A DNA stretch of 64,000 bases from Mixophyes australis (GCA_036250195.1 JAVHZZ010000006.1:188975850-189039849); one strand, 5' to 3'. Shown: positions 44,990-57,060, numbered from the stretch's first letter. Translations and numbers: made by a program. The notes: generated by a model from the sequence alone, not told the origin.

Positions 44990-47900
44990 TCTATTTATAA
45001 TAGCATCCAGATTAGTCTCAGTCTTGTAGACTAGGTATGCACCGTAATTGGTGAGACACTGAGCCGCGGGTGGTTATAATAAACCAGACATCCCTTGCAT
45101 TATGTGCCGTAAACCAACAACACTTTAAAATTGTGCAACTCCATCAGGGTATTCACCTACAATGATACACCTCAAAGGTACGATGGATGAGCCTTTGGAC
45201 ATGGTGATTGGGCCGCATCCGCGTTGTACACCCAAACTGGTAATATATCATTTTAGTCCAGTGTGACCAAAACTTAGTAGTCTCCTCACATGGACACGTA
45301 AATGGATGACCCTAGATTCCCAGCGAACATGGCGACTTGTGTGTCGGCTGTAGGCTTCATAAAGGCTAACCGAAAGCTGATAAAGCGGGAGAAACAAACT
45401 TGTTTCAACCAATCATAAGGTAACTTGATAATCACCCGGCTATAGGTGTACCTGCCTCCAGTATCAAATTTTTCCTATAGTATGCAATCAAAGGATGTGT
45501 AAATGTACATAGACACTTGTCTGGATGTAGCCATATAATGTAAGTATTAACTATGAAAAATGCAAATACACATTAATTGACAATATAGTAAATAATAAAG
45601 CGGAAATGGCTGTCTATGAAATATTCAATCACAAATCAAACCCTTTGGTTTCACCTTTTCTTTAAATAATTCTCTTTGGGCATATGAAATGTTGACATTT
45701 TCTATGCTATCTTGCTACTTGTAACATCATTAGTCATAGGTTGTGATTTTTGTATGTTATGTGACTGTCATTAGTATATACTCATTATTTCTGTAAGGTG
45801 CAACATACGTGATGGTGATTCTTTGTGTCAAGCCCCCCCACCCTCCTCCTCTCCCACACACAGACACACTGTTCCGTGAAAGGGTTACAGCACAGATATC
45901 ATGTGACTAGATGACTACTCTCGCTAACTGTTCCAATGGGTACATTAATGCTTTATTAGAGCAGTGTGTGGATCTATCTCGTGTCTGCTAAATGGTGCAG
46001 AAAGTCTCATTGTGCCAAGGGAGAGTGCTGTGTGCATCCGGAGTGAACCAGTCAACACCATCTGCCAACAGGGTCCACTCCCTCCATATTCAGTCCCTAA
46101 GTATCTCCCTCCCACACCTTTCTATGGTACAGTGTCCGGCACTTTCCTGTGACCAGTAATACAAGAGGTTTGTCCAACAACTCACTTAGGTATCCTTGTT
46201 TTCATTCTGTAAATTAAGTTTTGCTTTTTACAATTTTTATTCCATGATTTTTTCCCCTAGTTTATCCTTGTAACTTGTTCTAATTAATGTATTATTGCCT
46301 CATTGTGGCTCATTTCATTAGGAGAAAAGTGGAATTAAAGCAGGACTTTTATTGGAAAACAGAAAAGATTTTAGTTACAAGCTTTACTGAATGCTTAGAC
46401 ATTTTTATACATACAAATAAGGTGCAGATGAAATATATCTAACTATAACTATTACCTGACAAATAGATGCCTGCATATTGATCAGTAGATATGTCAAATT
46501 AGTGACAAATGAGCCAAAGATGCAAATTACCAGCTCATTTAGTATATATAATAAGGTGTGAGATAAGGACCATTGATTTCGGCTGTATCTTGACAAGTGT
46601 CCATTCTGCTTTTTGGCAGAGAGCAGATTTGCAATCTACGATATCTCCTGCGTTAGGCTTTTGTTAAACTGTGACCAGGGCTGCCGAGAGGGGGGGGATG
46701 GTTCTAATTACCCGGACCCGGGCATGCCAGGCAACCCTGCCCGGGCCCTCACTGTCGATGTTTTTTATTTTTTTATTTTATTTTTTTCAATCTGATTTTT
46801 TTAATTTTTTTTATTTTCTTCCCTCTTCCCTCCGCCCTGCTCCATTTGCACTGAATGTCAGGCGTGATGTCATCACATCACGCCCGACATTCAGTGAGGA
46901 GCGGCGCATAGAGGAGTTCTCAAAAAGAAGACAGAAGAGAGAAGAGAAGAAAAGAGATGAAAGAAACTGATACAAAGGTAAGTAAAAGAGACGGAGGAAA
47001 GCAAATCAGAAAGGCACAGTGTGATGAAGAAGAGGGAGGGGGGAGAGAGAGACAAAGGTGCAGGCTGATGAAGAAGAGGGGGAAGAGAGAAAAAGGCATG
47101 TTTCCGCATGATTTAAGGCTTGATAAGTAGGCCCTAAAATGAGTGATGCAACTTGTTGACTTGGTTTGCTTTTACTTACGTTTTACCCAGTGCACCCACA
47201 GTTCCGACCTTAATATATATTTAAATTAAACATACCCCACTTCATTAACTGGCAATGGGGAAAAGGAGGTGTGTCTAATAATTTTTATTAAATTGTGCGT
47301 TCCGTGCGCAGCTGCTGGTCCTCAATCAGTGTTAGGCTTGGAGTTTGGTGCTGGGCTGTGATGCCACAGTCCAGTGCCACAAACCAAGCCTGACACAGTG
47401 GTGCAGCAGCACTCAAAACTTCCTCTTTTCCCCCTCCATTTGTTCCACACAGGCAAGAAGTGGGGAGCTGGTGGCTATTGTCTGAGGGGGAAGGGGGGTT
47501 TCTTAGAGAGTGGTGTGCCTAGTACCCTGCCTATACACCTTGTTCTGCAGAGCAGTGAAGAGAAAAGAATTGCTTCTGTGGAACAAGACTATTATAAAGA
47601 TAAAGAGACACAAATTTTTAGGGGAATCCTTGCCATGTGGTGGAGTGAGCAGTAATTTCCTCACCATGAAAGGACAGTTTTGTATTCGCTCAGCGATAGT
47701 GGTCTTCAGATCTCATCCTATACTTTTACTTGGACCAGTTTTGTGTCTCCATAAATGGCATTTTCAGGCACACTTACATACAATGTTATAAAAGGTTCAA
47801 CACACATAGCCGCATGTACAGTACTAATGTCCCCTCGCCCACATGATCAATTTAGCCATAAATGAGGCTAAACTTAACAGTATTTTCAGTAAAAAAATGA

Positions 47901-48020
47901 AAAAGTTTATTTTATTAAAAGAGTGGCTGGAGCTTGCACTTTGATGTGTCATTTACATTTTGCACAGTGCACTTCTAGATACTTCTAGGTTACAGAGGCA
48001 GCTCCCAAGAGCAGAGTGTA
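44990..48020. other. 3 kb without a recognised gene; one strong hairpin
   Basis: 46850-46895 is a 20-bp hairpin with one mismatch (actgaatgtc-ggcgtgatgt / acatcacgcc-gacattcagt, loop CATC). It lies in a GC-richer block starting cagggctgccgagagggggg at about 46677, whose beginning is similar to cagggctgccaagag at 48629. A purine-rich tract follows to about 47100. No gene seen. Confidence 0.5.
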
Positions 48021-48470
48021 AGGCTGGGTACACACTACAGAAAATATCTCCTGATGCAATATCATTAATGATTTTACCAACAACAGTAAAACAAAAAAAA
48101 GTTCTGATCAGCATGCTGATTAATGCGTACACACTATACACGTTTCACATGATATACCGTCAGATCTTTGCTCTTCAGCTGATAAGATCATTAAGGTCAT
48201 GACTCTGCACCCTCCATAGAGATCTATGGTCACTGCCGGTCCTGAGTGCACACACACTGCAGAATTGGAACAACATCGTTCCATCGTTGAACAAGATTTT
48301 TAGTCCAGTGTAAAAATCAAATCAAACGATGCAATGTACTTTGGAACAATAATCGTTCATGGTTTGAGTACACACACTAATGCGATATCAGGCCAGACGG
48401 TCTTTTATCTTGTGATTGGTCCAATAATCAGCTGAAAAACCTGTAGTGTAGCTTAAGTATGCACCTTCAA
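48021..48470. mobile_element. 450-bp 'gtacacac' MITE
   Basis: The left end aggctgggtacacactacag and the right-end text ctgaaaaacctgtagtgt are inverted-repeat related. The interior has paired acgat/atcgt motifs and tacacactaatgcgatatca. The right half matches 36040-36182. No coding capacity. Confidence 0.7.
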
Positions 48471-49135
48471 TGTCCAACAATTGAAGCGCATCTGTGCCAA
48501 ACCAAATAAAAAAATGCTAACATTCTATAAACTGCCTACTACGTACACAATGCTGTAATAAGTTTAAGGCAACAAAATAGTTTATGATGGTGGTTTGGGC
48601 AACTACTCCTTTTTAAGTCCTAAAACCCAGGGCTGCCAAGAGAAATCTTGAGCCTGATATTGCCACTTCTTGGACACCACCCCAGACTACATGTACAACT
48701 TTGAGGTGTGTGGCTGTGCATCTCCCAGGCTGAGTGCGCAAAAACCGAGGCTGTGCACATAGTCTAGGAGGAATGGGACAGGGTGGATCACTAGTAAGCC
48801 ATCAGTCACTTTGCCCAGCCTTCAATGTGGCTCAGCTGGGTTTCCACACTCCTACCATAATCAACAAACGCTGAAGGGAGTCCTGGCTGTTTACCGGACT
48901 CCCTCTCTGTTGCCCCCTGCTTACACGCCATTCCCCATTACTGGGAACTGGGAGCCTGACAGCACTTTACAACCACTGCAGCCCACATGCAGCACTGTAA
49001 GCTGCAGCAGCTGCCTTGATGTATGCAACATGGTCTGTCTCCTGGCTGTATGTAGCAGAGGAGGTGGGGGCTCATGACTTTAAGCGGGTGTTTATCCCCT
49101 CTACTATTTACTACATTGGACAACTTTAAGACATT
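48471..49135. other. No recognised feature
   Basis: Contains a short cagggctgccaagag segment at 48629 also seen at 46677. Otherwise nothing supported. Confidence 0.45.
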
Positions 49136-49372
49136 GTGGGAGGAATTCAATTGGCCGCATTATTGCAGTAATGCGGCCTGCGCTCTATTACCGACATTAC
49201 AGTAATAGTGCGCACAATTGCCGTTAATACTGTAATTGCCGGCCTTTTGCTTGCGCTTCCCTGAGCTGCGAGCAGAAAGTAGGGTTGAAATTACCGTATT
49301 AACATTAATAGGTTTTTCACAGTGGTATTCTGGGGGGGGGGGGGGGGGGGGGGGGACGGAATTGAACCCCTT
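49136..49372. mobile_element. Degraded MITE with a 24-base G run
   Basis: Left end gggaggaattcaattggc, right end gaattgaacccc. The interior has 'attaccg', 'gcggcc' and 'ctgagctgcgag' motifs like the MITE at 14892-15117 (cagctcagggagctgcgag). The right terminal C/G tract has expanded to 24 G (49332-49355). Confidence 0.6.
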
Positions 49373-50524
49373 AGGTGATATAATTTTTCCAATGCAAAGT
49401 ATATATCTAAGGACTAATGAAACTATTGCTGAGTTTTACCCACTTAATTCACACCTTTGTGTCATTACAGTCTTCCTCCTGGTGCCTGTATTGTATTTAA
49501 TCAGTACTACCAGAGAGATGGAGCCTGTAAATGTTACTTTTACCTCTTCTCCATCACCTCTGTGAACTAGCACTTACCCACATTTTTCAACGATCAAGAT
49601 AAGATAAGGAATCTCTGCGAGATGTTAATGTGAACGTACATCCGAGGCAATCAATTTAATCTGTGTTAAGCTTGTTCCGGAACTTTCTGAAGCATCGATC
49701 AGGCCCCAGAGCTTGTTTAAACAAGATAAGGCGGAGGACCAAGGTAAATTAGTGAATTCTCTGCTGATCGCTGTGTACACAGGACAAAATTCCCATCAGA
49801 CACTACTTAATACATTAAATATCTTGTATGTTAGGACCACTCAGCCGAAAACATAGAAAGAAAGATATTAAACACTGGAAGACGTTATTCTGTACACAAT
49901 GTTTAATGAACAAATGCCCAAGTACATGTCAAAAAACATTGCATCAAAATGACAGCAAAAGTAAATTAAGCCTTGTTACAATAATTTTACTGAAATGATG
50001 TGATGTGTGATTAAGGTATAATGTTGGATGTGGCAAACTGCACTTTATATATTGTTACCATCACAAAGGAGAATTTTATTTACTAATATTTTAAATGTAC
50101 ATTAAACGAGGTGTACAGATGGATTCTGCTAAATGGAGAGTGAGATGCATGATTAATCTGTGCAAATGGTATATGTGCTAAAATGTAACATGGGACATAT
50201 TAATTGCTTTTTGTGTTTGCATTTCACTAAGAAGCCTAGAACACTGTTCTTTTATAAATATGTAATAAATATGTCTTGATTGTCTGTAAGAGACCTTCAA
50301 AATACTGATAGCACAAGCACTGCTAAACTAATGGAGTTAGATACATGCAAATTTTTTATTCTTTACCTATTGGTATGCTATTTTTGTTTATTTTTTTATT
50401 GGCCTATCCAAATTAGATTTTTCATTTGTCTGTTTTTCATTTATGGCAGACTCCGATCCACTTGTTTTTTTATTTAAAATCAGAGCCTAAAAGCCAAAGA
50501 GCTGCATGCCCTATCATCCCTTAC
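49373..50524. other. No recognised feature
   Basis: AT-rich. Nothing supported. Confidence 0.5.
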
Positions 50525-51795
50525 TCCAGTGACTGTTTTTTTTCTAAAATCACAAATTATTTTGCTAAAATCACATATTTTTGATTCCCCCCCCCCCCCC
50601 CTACATTATTATTAACCTCAATAACACTAATTTCAAGTCATTTGCAGTCAATTTTGACCACATCACAAGTCACAATATTATTTTCATACACCTTCAAACA
50701 AAGACTGCAGTGACCTGGCTGGATGCTAAGCGACAGAGCAATGACACAAACACACAGTTCATAGCACATCTAGGAAACATTGGCGCACAGCAGTGGCAGA
50801 AAAGAAAAGTGGTACAACATGGAATTGTCCTTGGATCATGAAATCAGTTATGGTTCATTTGATCGTTCCACCCATTCCTTGGATAACTGTGGTAATCCCC
50901 ACCCCCACCCCCGGGATGCATACTTTTAATCAGACACAGACCAATCGAAGGTGCCAGACAATGCACTAAAAAGAGCCACTGTAATTCACAGCAAAACACA
51001 AGTTCATCACTGTGATTCGAATCAGCCCCAATTCCCAAGTTATAGTTAGGTACCTATGACGTAAGGTGCAGATTATTATCACTTTGTGCAATACTGATGA
51101 AACAGCAGAAAAGTGGAAGGTAATACATATACACATCTATTTAGACATCCATGTTTACATCACTGTGGCTTTACAAACGCTACAAATGGCTAGACAACTG
51201 TTGTCAGGATTTGGGTAAAAATAATTCCACATATAAGATGAGGATTTTTTGGTCTTATGCCCAGGCATGACAATGGCCTTCTTCTTATCACGTGCAAGAA
51301 CTGTTGACCCTAGTCTGGCTCTGTCTCTCTGTGTGTGTGTGTTAGGGAATTTAGACTGTAAGCCCCTATGGGGCAGGGACTAATGTGAGTGAGTTCTCTG
51401 TACAGCGCTGCGGAATTAGTGGCGCTATATAAATAAATGTTGATGATGATGATGGTGCAGGACTTACACAAACAACATTATCCTCCTCAACATCCTCATT
51501 AGCGCCCTCGTCAGCTGCACAAATCTCCCCCTCATCCTGTTGCAATTCCAAAGTGGCATCCTCAATTTGTATATCACCGGCTACACTCAGGCTGTTCAGG
51601 CACACATCTGCAGAAATGCTGAAAGGGGCCTTCTTTATGGGTACACTAACAGACAGGTCATGATTACACATAGCACTCGTGGATAGACTCTCCTCAGGGA
51701 TTTGTATCATTTCTGAATCTGAACATACATTTTCCTCTAATGCCTTACTGTTCTTCCAGCTCGGCTTTTACACGTAAAAGTATTTGGACACCACT
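50525..51795 (-). pseudogene. hAT relic, minus copy (3' region, BED finger, N-terminal part)
   Basis: The minus strand carries the hAT 3' non-coding block (50560-50870, matching 25060-25400), BED finger text (about 51290-51180), and the acidic plus N-terminal segment VAGDIQIEDATLELQQDEGE (about 51590-51530). A SINE (51306-51455) interrupts it between BED finger and acidic region. The catalytic core is missing, as in 24944-27787. No termini were found. It abuts a plus-strand copy head to head at about 51795-51880. Confidence 0.8.
51306..51455 (+). mobile_element. SINE, 5'-truncated, inside the hAT relic
   Basis: Only the 3' half is present: ttagggaatttagactgtaa through ctgtacagcgctgcggaatt and gcgctatataaataaatg to (GAT)n. 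It lies between hAT text that is contiguous in the relatives (caagaactg / gtgcaggactta). Confidence 0.9.
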
Positions 51796-51879
51796 TTTCG
51801 AGTCCTCATCAACATCTTCATCAACATCCTCATTCTGACACTGTCATTGAGGCATCTTCTTGTAAGGTCAGTCATGACC

Positions 51880-53577
51880 AAGCAAGACCTTGTCATTCAG
51901 ACTCAAAAAGTGGTGCCCAAATACTTTTACGTGTAAAAGCCAAGCTGGAAGAAAATAGTAAAGCATTAGAAGAAACTGTATGTTCAGATTCAGAAATTAC
52001 ACACATCCCTGAGAAAAGTCTAACCACAAGTGCTATGTGTAAGCCTGACCTTTCTGATACTGTACTCATAAAGAAGCCTCCTTTCAGCATTTCTGAAAAT
52101 ATGTGGATGAGCAGTCAAAGTGTAACCGGTGATACACAAATTGAAGATGTCACTTTGGAATTTCAACAGGATGAGGGGGATATTTGTGTAGCTGACGAAA
52201 GCGCTAATGAGGATGTTGATGAGGATGATGTGCACCAGTAGAAGCAGTTCTTGGACATGATAAGAATAAGGCCATTGTCATGCCTCGGCATAAGACCAGA
52301 AAATCCACCTCTTATGTGTGGAAATATTTTTACCCAAACCTTGACAGCAGTTGTCTAGCCATTTGTAGCGCTTGTAAAGACACAGTCAGAAGAGATAGGG
52401 ACCTTAACCATCTAGGAACCTCATCCATGTTACGCCATTTGAAGCGAGTTCATGGCAAGCTGTTGGAAAATTTGAAACTTATGCTAAAAAATAACAGCAA
52501 GCAGTCCAGCATCAACTAGGTCCCTTCTCTCAGCTAGATCCCAGCAACTGTAGTCTAACCCACAACACCTTCCTCATCAATATACTCAGTAGCGATCGGA
52601 GTTAGTCCTCCATCCAGGTTGCTAAGGCTAGATGACTCCTCCCCTATCCAGGACTCCTCAGAAGAATCCTTGAGTGTTAGGCCCACTGCTGCTCCTACTG
52701 CTGGTGGTGGATCTTCAACCCAGAAGCAGACCAAGAAGAAGACTACTAGTAGTTTACAACAGTTGACTGTTAAACAATCCTTTGCAGGAGGAAGCAAGTA
52801 TGAAAGCTGACACCCAGTCGTAAAGCGGATCACAAACGCCATGGTGACTATGCTAGTATTAGATCTGCGTCCAATATCCACTATTAATGCAGTGGTTTTA
52901 GACAATTTCTTGAGGTCTTGTGTCCTCATTACCAAATTCCATCACAACACCATTTTACTAGAAAAACTATTATTTGTAGCTGATAGGAAAAAGCTTAGCT
53001 TTCCCAAGAGACCCAGGGATGATGCAAATGACTCAGCACAACATTTTGACATTGTTCTGGTCTAAAAGAATTGACCAAAAATCGTGATACCTCTGCCGTA
53101 ACTGCACCTGATCCTACTATCAACATCCAAAGGATAGTGGAGGATTATTTTAACGAAAGCATAGAAATAGACACTTCAGACAGACCTTTACATACTGGGA
53201 GGAAAAAAAGGGAATTTAGAGACCCATGTACTAACTTGCTTTGCACTAGCTAAGCTGCCCACCCTCCAGTACTCGAAAAGAGTATTCAGCACAGCTGGAA
53301 CCTTGTCAGTGATCTTCGTAGGAGGCTACTTCCTCAAAATGTGGAAAAGATGATGTTCATCAAAATGAACTACAAGTACCACAACAAAGGCCTTTCCCAC
53401 CAATTACATCAAAATACAGAGACTTCTCTAATGGTGTATTCCAACAGGGATGAATTAATATGGTGTGAGGATGAGGTACACACTGATGAGGGTGAGGATG
53501 ATGACAACATCTTGCCACAGTAGAGTTCATTAACAGCCAGTTGTCTTAGGCGTCTTAAGCCCATTGTTAGCTTGTAT
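51880..53577 (+). pseudogene. hAT transposase relic, plus copy, core deleted
   Basis: The plus strand shows GAQILLRVKAKLEENSKALE (about 51910-51970), the acidic region, and the BED finger RHKTRKSTSYVWKYF...LNHLGTSSMLRHLKRVHGK (52280-52470). After stops comes LTVKQSFAGGSKYES (about 52760-52805) and text up to CVLITKFHH. There it jumps to the C-terminal LSFPKRPRDD (about 52992) and ends with VFSTAG, MEKMMFIKMNY and VHTDEGED (about 53285-53510). The segment with D478, D563 and CFAH is gone; the region of E923 remains but is broken. 53521-53577 matches the 3' region of the 24944-27787 element. Confidence 0.88.
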
Positions 53578-53645
53578 TGTCTGCCACATCCTCACCCTCA
53601 TCAGTGTGTACCTCATTCTCACTCAACATTAATTCATTGTTGCAT
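53578..53645 (-). pseudogene. Inverted hAT C-terminal tail
   Basis: Minus frame [20 protein letters not shown] matches the C-terminal tail of the intact hAT protein (GDELIVCDDDVHTDEGED). It lies in opposite orientation to the hAT relic just before it, and directly 3' of the NSMCE2 relic on the same (minus) strand, overlapping its last bases. Confidence 0.75.
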
Positions 53646-54279
53646 TGTCTGGAACAAGATCCGATATACTCATATCAGAGTGATCACAGCCAATTTTTGG
53701 ACACTTGGCGGATTTACCCATCTGAAGCTTGTTTTCAGTCATCCTTTCAATTGCGTCTATCTCGTACGTGTGACCACATACTTTGTTTTTCACTGGGTTC
53801 ACCATCTCCAACTGTGTTATAGGAGTGCTCTGGGTGTTGGCGATCTCTCGTCGTCATCTTCCAAAGCTTCGTCTGCAGGGGCCGGTGACACACCCATTTG
53901 TTTTCTCTGGTTTCTTAGCTGTTCTTTAAACTGGACATATTTATCATCCTGCCTCAGGGCCTCATCTGTATTATTCTTCTGAAGCGCAGTGTATCTCTCG
54001 TATTCAAGCTCTCTTAAATCTGGGATCTCATCCGGTGGGTCAAATTTTAACTAAAGTATCTATATATTGGTTTAAATCTCTGTTCAATGCAGCGTATTCC
54101 AAGATGACGGATTCCATGCTGCCCACATGTTCCATGTCATAGACTGTCTGAAGCAGATGTAGTGCCACTCCAGTTGTAATATCCATTCCTGTGTCTACAT
54201 AAGTTCGGCAGTTCTTCAGAGATGAAAGGGAGGTATCCACAGAGGAGAAGGAGATTAAAGATGCAGCATGAGCAGACAT
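53630..54279 (-). pseudogene. NSMCE2-like retrocopy, disabled
   Basis: Intronless copy of the SUMO E3 ligase of the SMC5/6 complex. The N-terminal part starts at an ATG (54279) and reads [15 protein letters not shown]...[10 protein letters not shown]...[19 protein letters not shown]. The middle has DEIPDLRELEYERYTALQ and YVQFKEQLRNQRKQMG. The SP-RING reads [12 protein letters not shown] and [13 protein letters not shown], with all four expected zinc ligands (C, H, C, C) present. Disablements: a deletion with frameshift after [10 protein letters not shown] (about 54045), a frameshift/stop before the SP-RING (about 53820), and loss of the last residues, replaced by hAT sequence. Lack of introns indicates a processed copy; I see no poly(A). 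A 12-bp direct repeat gtagagttcatt (53520-53531, 54291-54302) may be a target duplication or hAT sequence. Confidence 0.85.
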
Positions 54280-54302
54280 GGTTTAATAATGTAGAGTTCA
54301 TT

Positions 54303-54540
54303 CACCTATTCCATGTTTATGTGAAGTCAGAAATTGTTATGTAAGTTGGGATAACCTTGAGCCCAGTTGAGTTTTTCACCAAGGAAGATAGAACCATGCT
54401 GGCCACACTGTCTCCAACATTGGTTAGACACATTCATATACACGTGATGCATTCGATCTGGGACTAGTTACCAGAGGCTTTAAATTTTGAAAGATTTTTT
54501 TCCTTGATTATTTTGCTTATAAGACATCTAGAAACTCTTA
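54303..54540. other. No recognised feature
   Basis: Flank of the NSMCE2 relic up to the next MITE. Nothing supported. Confidence 0.4.
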
Positions 54541-54858
54541 GGGGTATATTTACTAAACTGCAGGTTTAAAAAGAAGGGATCAATAGGGATCAAATAAGGT
54601 TTAAGAAAATAAAACTAAAAATAAAATATATAAGAAAAAATATATAAAAATATAAAATAAATATATAAATAAAATAAAAAAGTTCTTATCTGATGTCAAA
54701 TTCTATGTTTCTAAAAGTGGAGATGTTGACTATGGCAACCAATCAGATTCTAGCTGTTCTTTTGTAGAATGTACTAAATAAATGATAGCTAGAATCTGAT
54801 TGGTTGCTATAGGCAACATCTCCACTTTTTTAAACCCATAGCTTAGTAAATATAGCCC
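54541..54858. mobile_element. 318-bp Harbinger-type MITE
   Basis: Ends ggggtatatttactaaac and ...gcttagtaaatatagccc, flanked by TTA on both sides (54538-54540, 54859-54861), the 3-bp duplication typical of PIF/Harbinger. The inner arms caaccaatcagattctagct / agctagaatctgattggttg are perfect inverted copies, followed by caacatctccactttt. This is a common frog repeat as I know it. Confidence 0.92.
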
Positions 54859-54861
54859 TTA

Positions 54862-55437
54862 GTCTGATCTTTTCCCATGCCTCTATTTAAAGAATGTTTA
54901 GAAAAGTCCAATTCCAGTTGGACTCATGAACTTCTTGTTGATTGGTGTCCAGGACTAGGATTATGTTATAATGAGAGATTGGACCTTTCCTGTAGGGAAA
55001 GTAAGTGCAGATTCTCTATATCTTTAGCACTTTTGGAACAAAAGAAGCCTCCAATGATAATTGCCTTGATCATCACTGTCCTTCTAAGTCGGGGCTTCCT
55101 ATTGTTCCAAATAATTTTACTTAGCAGTCCAATCAGAAGGGAAATAACATGTGGCCTGGATTCATTTTGTTAATAAAAGGTGAAAACTTAGCCCAAAAGA
55201 GATGCTCATAGTATTTGATTATTGATACCCCATGGTATTTAATCTATTCAATCTTCTTTTGAAAGTTGAAAAGTCTAGAGCTTTTTTTGTGTTTTTAGGA
55301 ATATGCAATGAGAAGGCCTCTGGTTTATTGTTGCTAATATTTTATTCCGACAGGCTGTCACAATTGAAAAATTTTGTAAAACAAGTTGGAAATGATATGA
55401 GTGGTCAATAGGACATAATTTGTGAAAAGGGCAATTA
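54862..55437. other. No recognised feature
   Basis: AT-rich. The open frame 54877-55173 has no known domain; LINE ancestry is possible but not supported. Confidence 0.4.
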
Positions 55438-56010
55438 CCGTATTTCCCCGTGTATAAGACGCACCTTTTTCCCCAAAATTTTGGGTCTATAAACTAGGTG
55501 CGTCTTATACAGTGGTAGTAGCGCTTACCCTGTCAGATGCTTCCTCTGTCCGGTAATGTCTTCTTCTGTCCGTTCTGATCCTGATGCTGGAAAGTCGCTT
55601 ACCGTCCTCTTCGCGATTACCGGATGTGGTCCGTGAACCACAGTTGGAACACACACTTCCAGTTTCTGCATTTGGTGTTTTGTCCAATCAGGACTTTGTC
55701 AAAGTGCTGATTGGACATCCGGTCATTGCGAAGATGACGGTCAGCGACCTCCAGCATCAGGATCAGAATGGACAGAAGAAAGAAGATTTTACCGGACAGA
55801 GGAAGCATCTGACAGGGTAAGGCAGAATTAGCAATTCCGTCTCTCCTCTCTGTACCCGCTGCACAATTACTCTCTGAAAAAATTGAGGATAATGTATTTT
55901 TGCAGTCACCAATTACTTTGCAAAAGACTGTAAACATTATCCTCAATATTTCACATGATTTATACAGGTGCGTCTTATACAGTGGAGCGTCTTATACATG
56001 GGGAATACGG
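55438..56010. mobile_element. 573-bp foldback MITE with TA duplication
   Basis: Ends ccgtatttccccgtgtataa and, reverse-complemented, ccgtattccccatgtataag, flanked by TA on both sides (55436-55437, 56011-56012). Inside, long arms face each other: about 55527-55628 (accctgtcagatgcttcctc...) and about 55716-55820 (...gaggaagcatctgacagggt). A second inverted pair, ttgaggataatgt / acattatcctcaa, lies at about 55882 and 55935. TA target and ends suggest a Tc1/mariner-related MITE. Confidence 0.85.
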
Positions 56011-56029
56011 TATATACTGATGCTTATTA

Positions 56030-57060
56030 ATTAAAATTCTGATATGTTGTTCTTGCACCTGACCCTACATGCCAGAGGTTCAACGGTCAGAGCGAAAATC
56101 AGGGTGAAAGCGGTAACCCCTAGCGTGTGCTGTTATCCACACCGAAAGACTCAAACTTCAAGACGTTTGTGAACGCTGACATGGTGGGGGGCTGTAATAT
56201 AGAGCTTTCATAGCTTGCTGAATTTTTTTTTTAAATCCGTATTACACAAGCGTTCACATCTACATCTAAGGCTAAAGCCAGAGATGGGATTTTATGTGTG
56301 TTCACATAATTAAAATATTGATTATGTGCCTTGCGTTGTTGAAAACGAGTCTGTACAGGATGAATGCTACTTGCATGCGGTCTATCAGCTTGGGGAAGAG
56401 AAGGTTTAATCTATTCACTTCTACTTTACACACAAATCTTAATATTTTTGCTAATCGGACAGTTGCTAAGCCACAGTTGGTGGCAGAGTCCTTCCCTTGT
56501 TTTAGAATGACGATAATTCTGGATCTTGTTGTGTCGGCATGAAAGTATTCCCCTTTTGAAAACATTATTGAAAGACTACAGGTGGGTACTAAAGTTTACG
56601 CAAAAGTTTTATAATGAGATATGGGGGTCTATGCATCAAGCTGATTAAGCACTTAAATCATGGGGAAACAACCACATGATTTAAGTTTAGATGCTATGCA
56701 TTAACTGCCTAACGAAGAAGATTTCACAGAAATCCCCTCCACTTATGCAAATGGAGGAAAAATGCTTCGCAGCACAGGAGTCACTCCACCAGGGCTCCCA
56801 GAGTAGTCTTGGCTTGATGCATTCCAGCAGTGCATCGCTGTGGTTTGCAGGGATGCATATTTAGTTGCACCACATCTTATTGATGCATAGACCCCATAGG
56901 AAGGACACCAGCTCCTGGTGCTTTTATGGACTTTTGTGACTTCATGGCATTTTTAATCTCTTCAGTGATCTACTTATTCAGCTGTTGTAGAAGGAAATCA
57001 ATGATTTTAGGGAGCCCACTTGAGGACAAAGACTCACTCGGCAGAGAGATTTATTAAGGA
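56030..57060 (-). pseudogene. L1-clade LINE reverse transcriptase, inverted 5' segment
   Basis: Minus-strand RT blocks in order: ITEEIKNAMKSQKSIKAPGA (about 56985-56925, the 'I..AI..L..GKAPGPDG' block). After a nested MITE come RIIVILKQGKD (about 56530-56497) and LAKIL...VEVNRLNLLFPKLI (about 56470-56390), then NNARHIINIL. Finally LIFALTVEPLA (about 56100-56065), which precedes the catalytic loop in L1 proteins. Stops and shifts make it dead. The catalytic loop itself appears on the plus strand at about 57238. Confidence 0.8.
56622..56896. mobile_element. 275-bp MITE inside the L1 relic
   Basis: Ends tgggggtctatgcatcaa and ttgatgcatagacccca, flanked by TA on both sides (56620-56621, 56897-56898). 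The interior holds catgattta/taaatcatg and similar inverted motifs. It splits L1 coding text and is therefore younger. Confidence 0.9.

Noticed and set aside
46677..47110. Purine-rich tract as a gene or regulatory element
   Set aside because: Low-complexity AG-rich sequence after a repeat-like block; no coding or motif support beyond the hairpin at 46850-46895.
53520..54302. 12-bp direct repeat as a certain target duplication of the NSMCE2 retrocopy
   Set aside because: The left copy is normal hAT 3' sequence (compare about 26170-26180) and hAT sequence lies between it and the retrocopy, so it may be coincidental.
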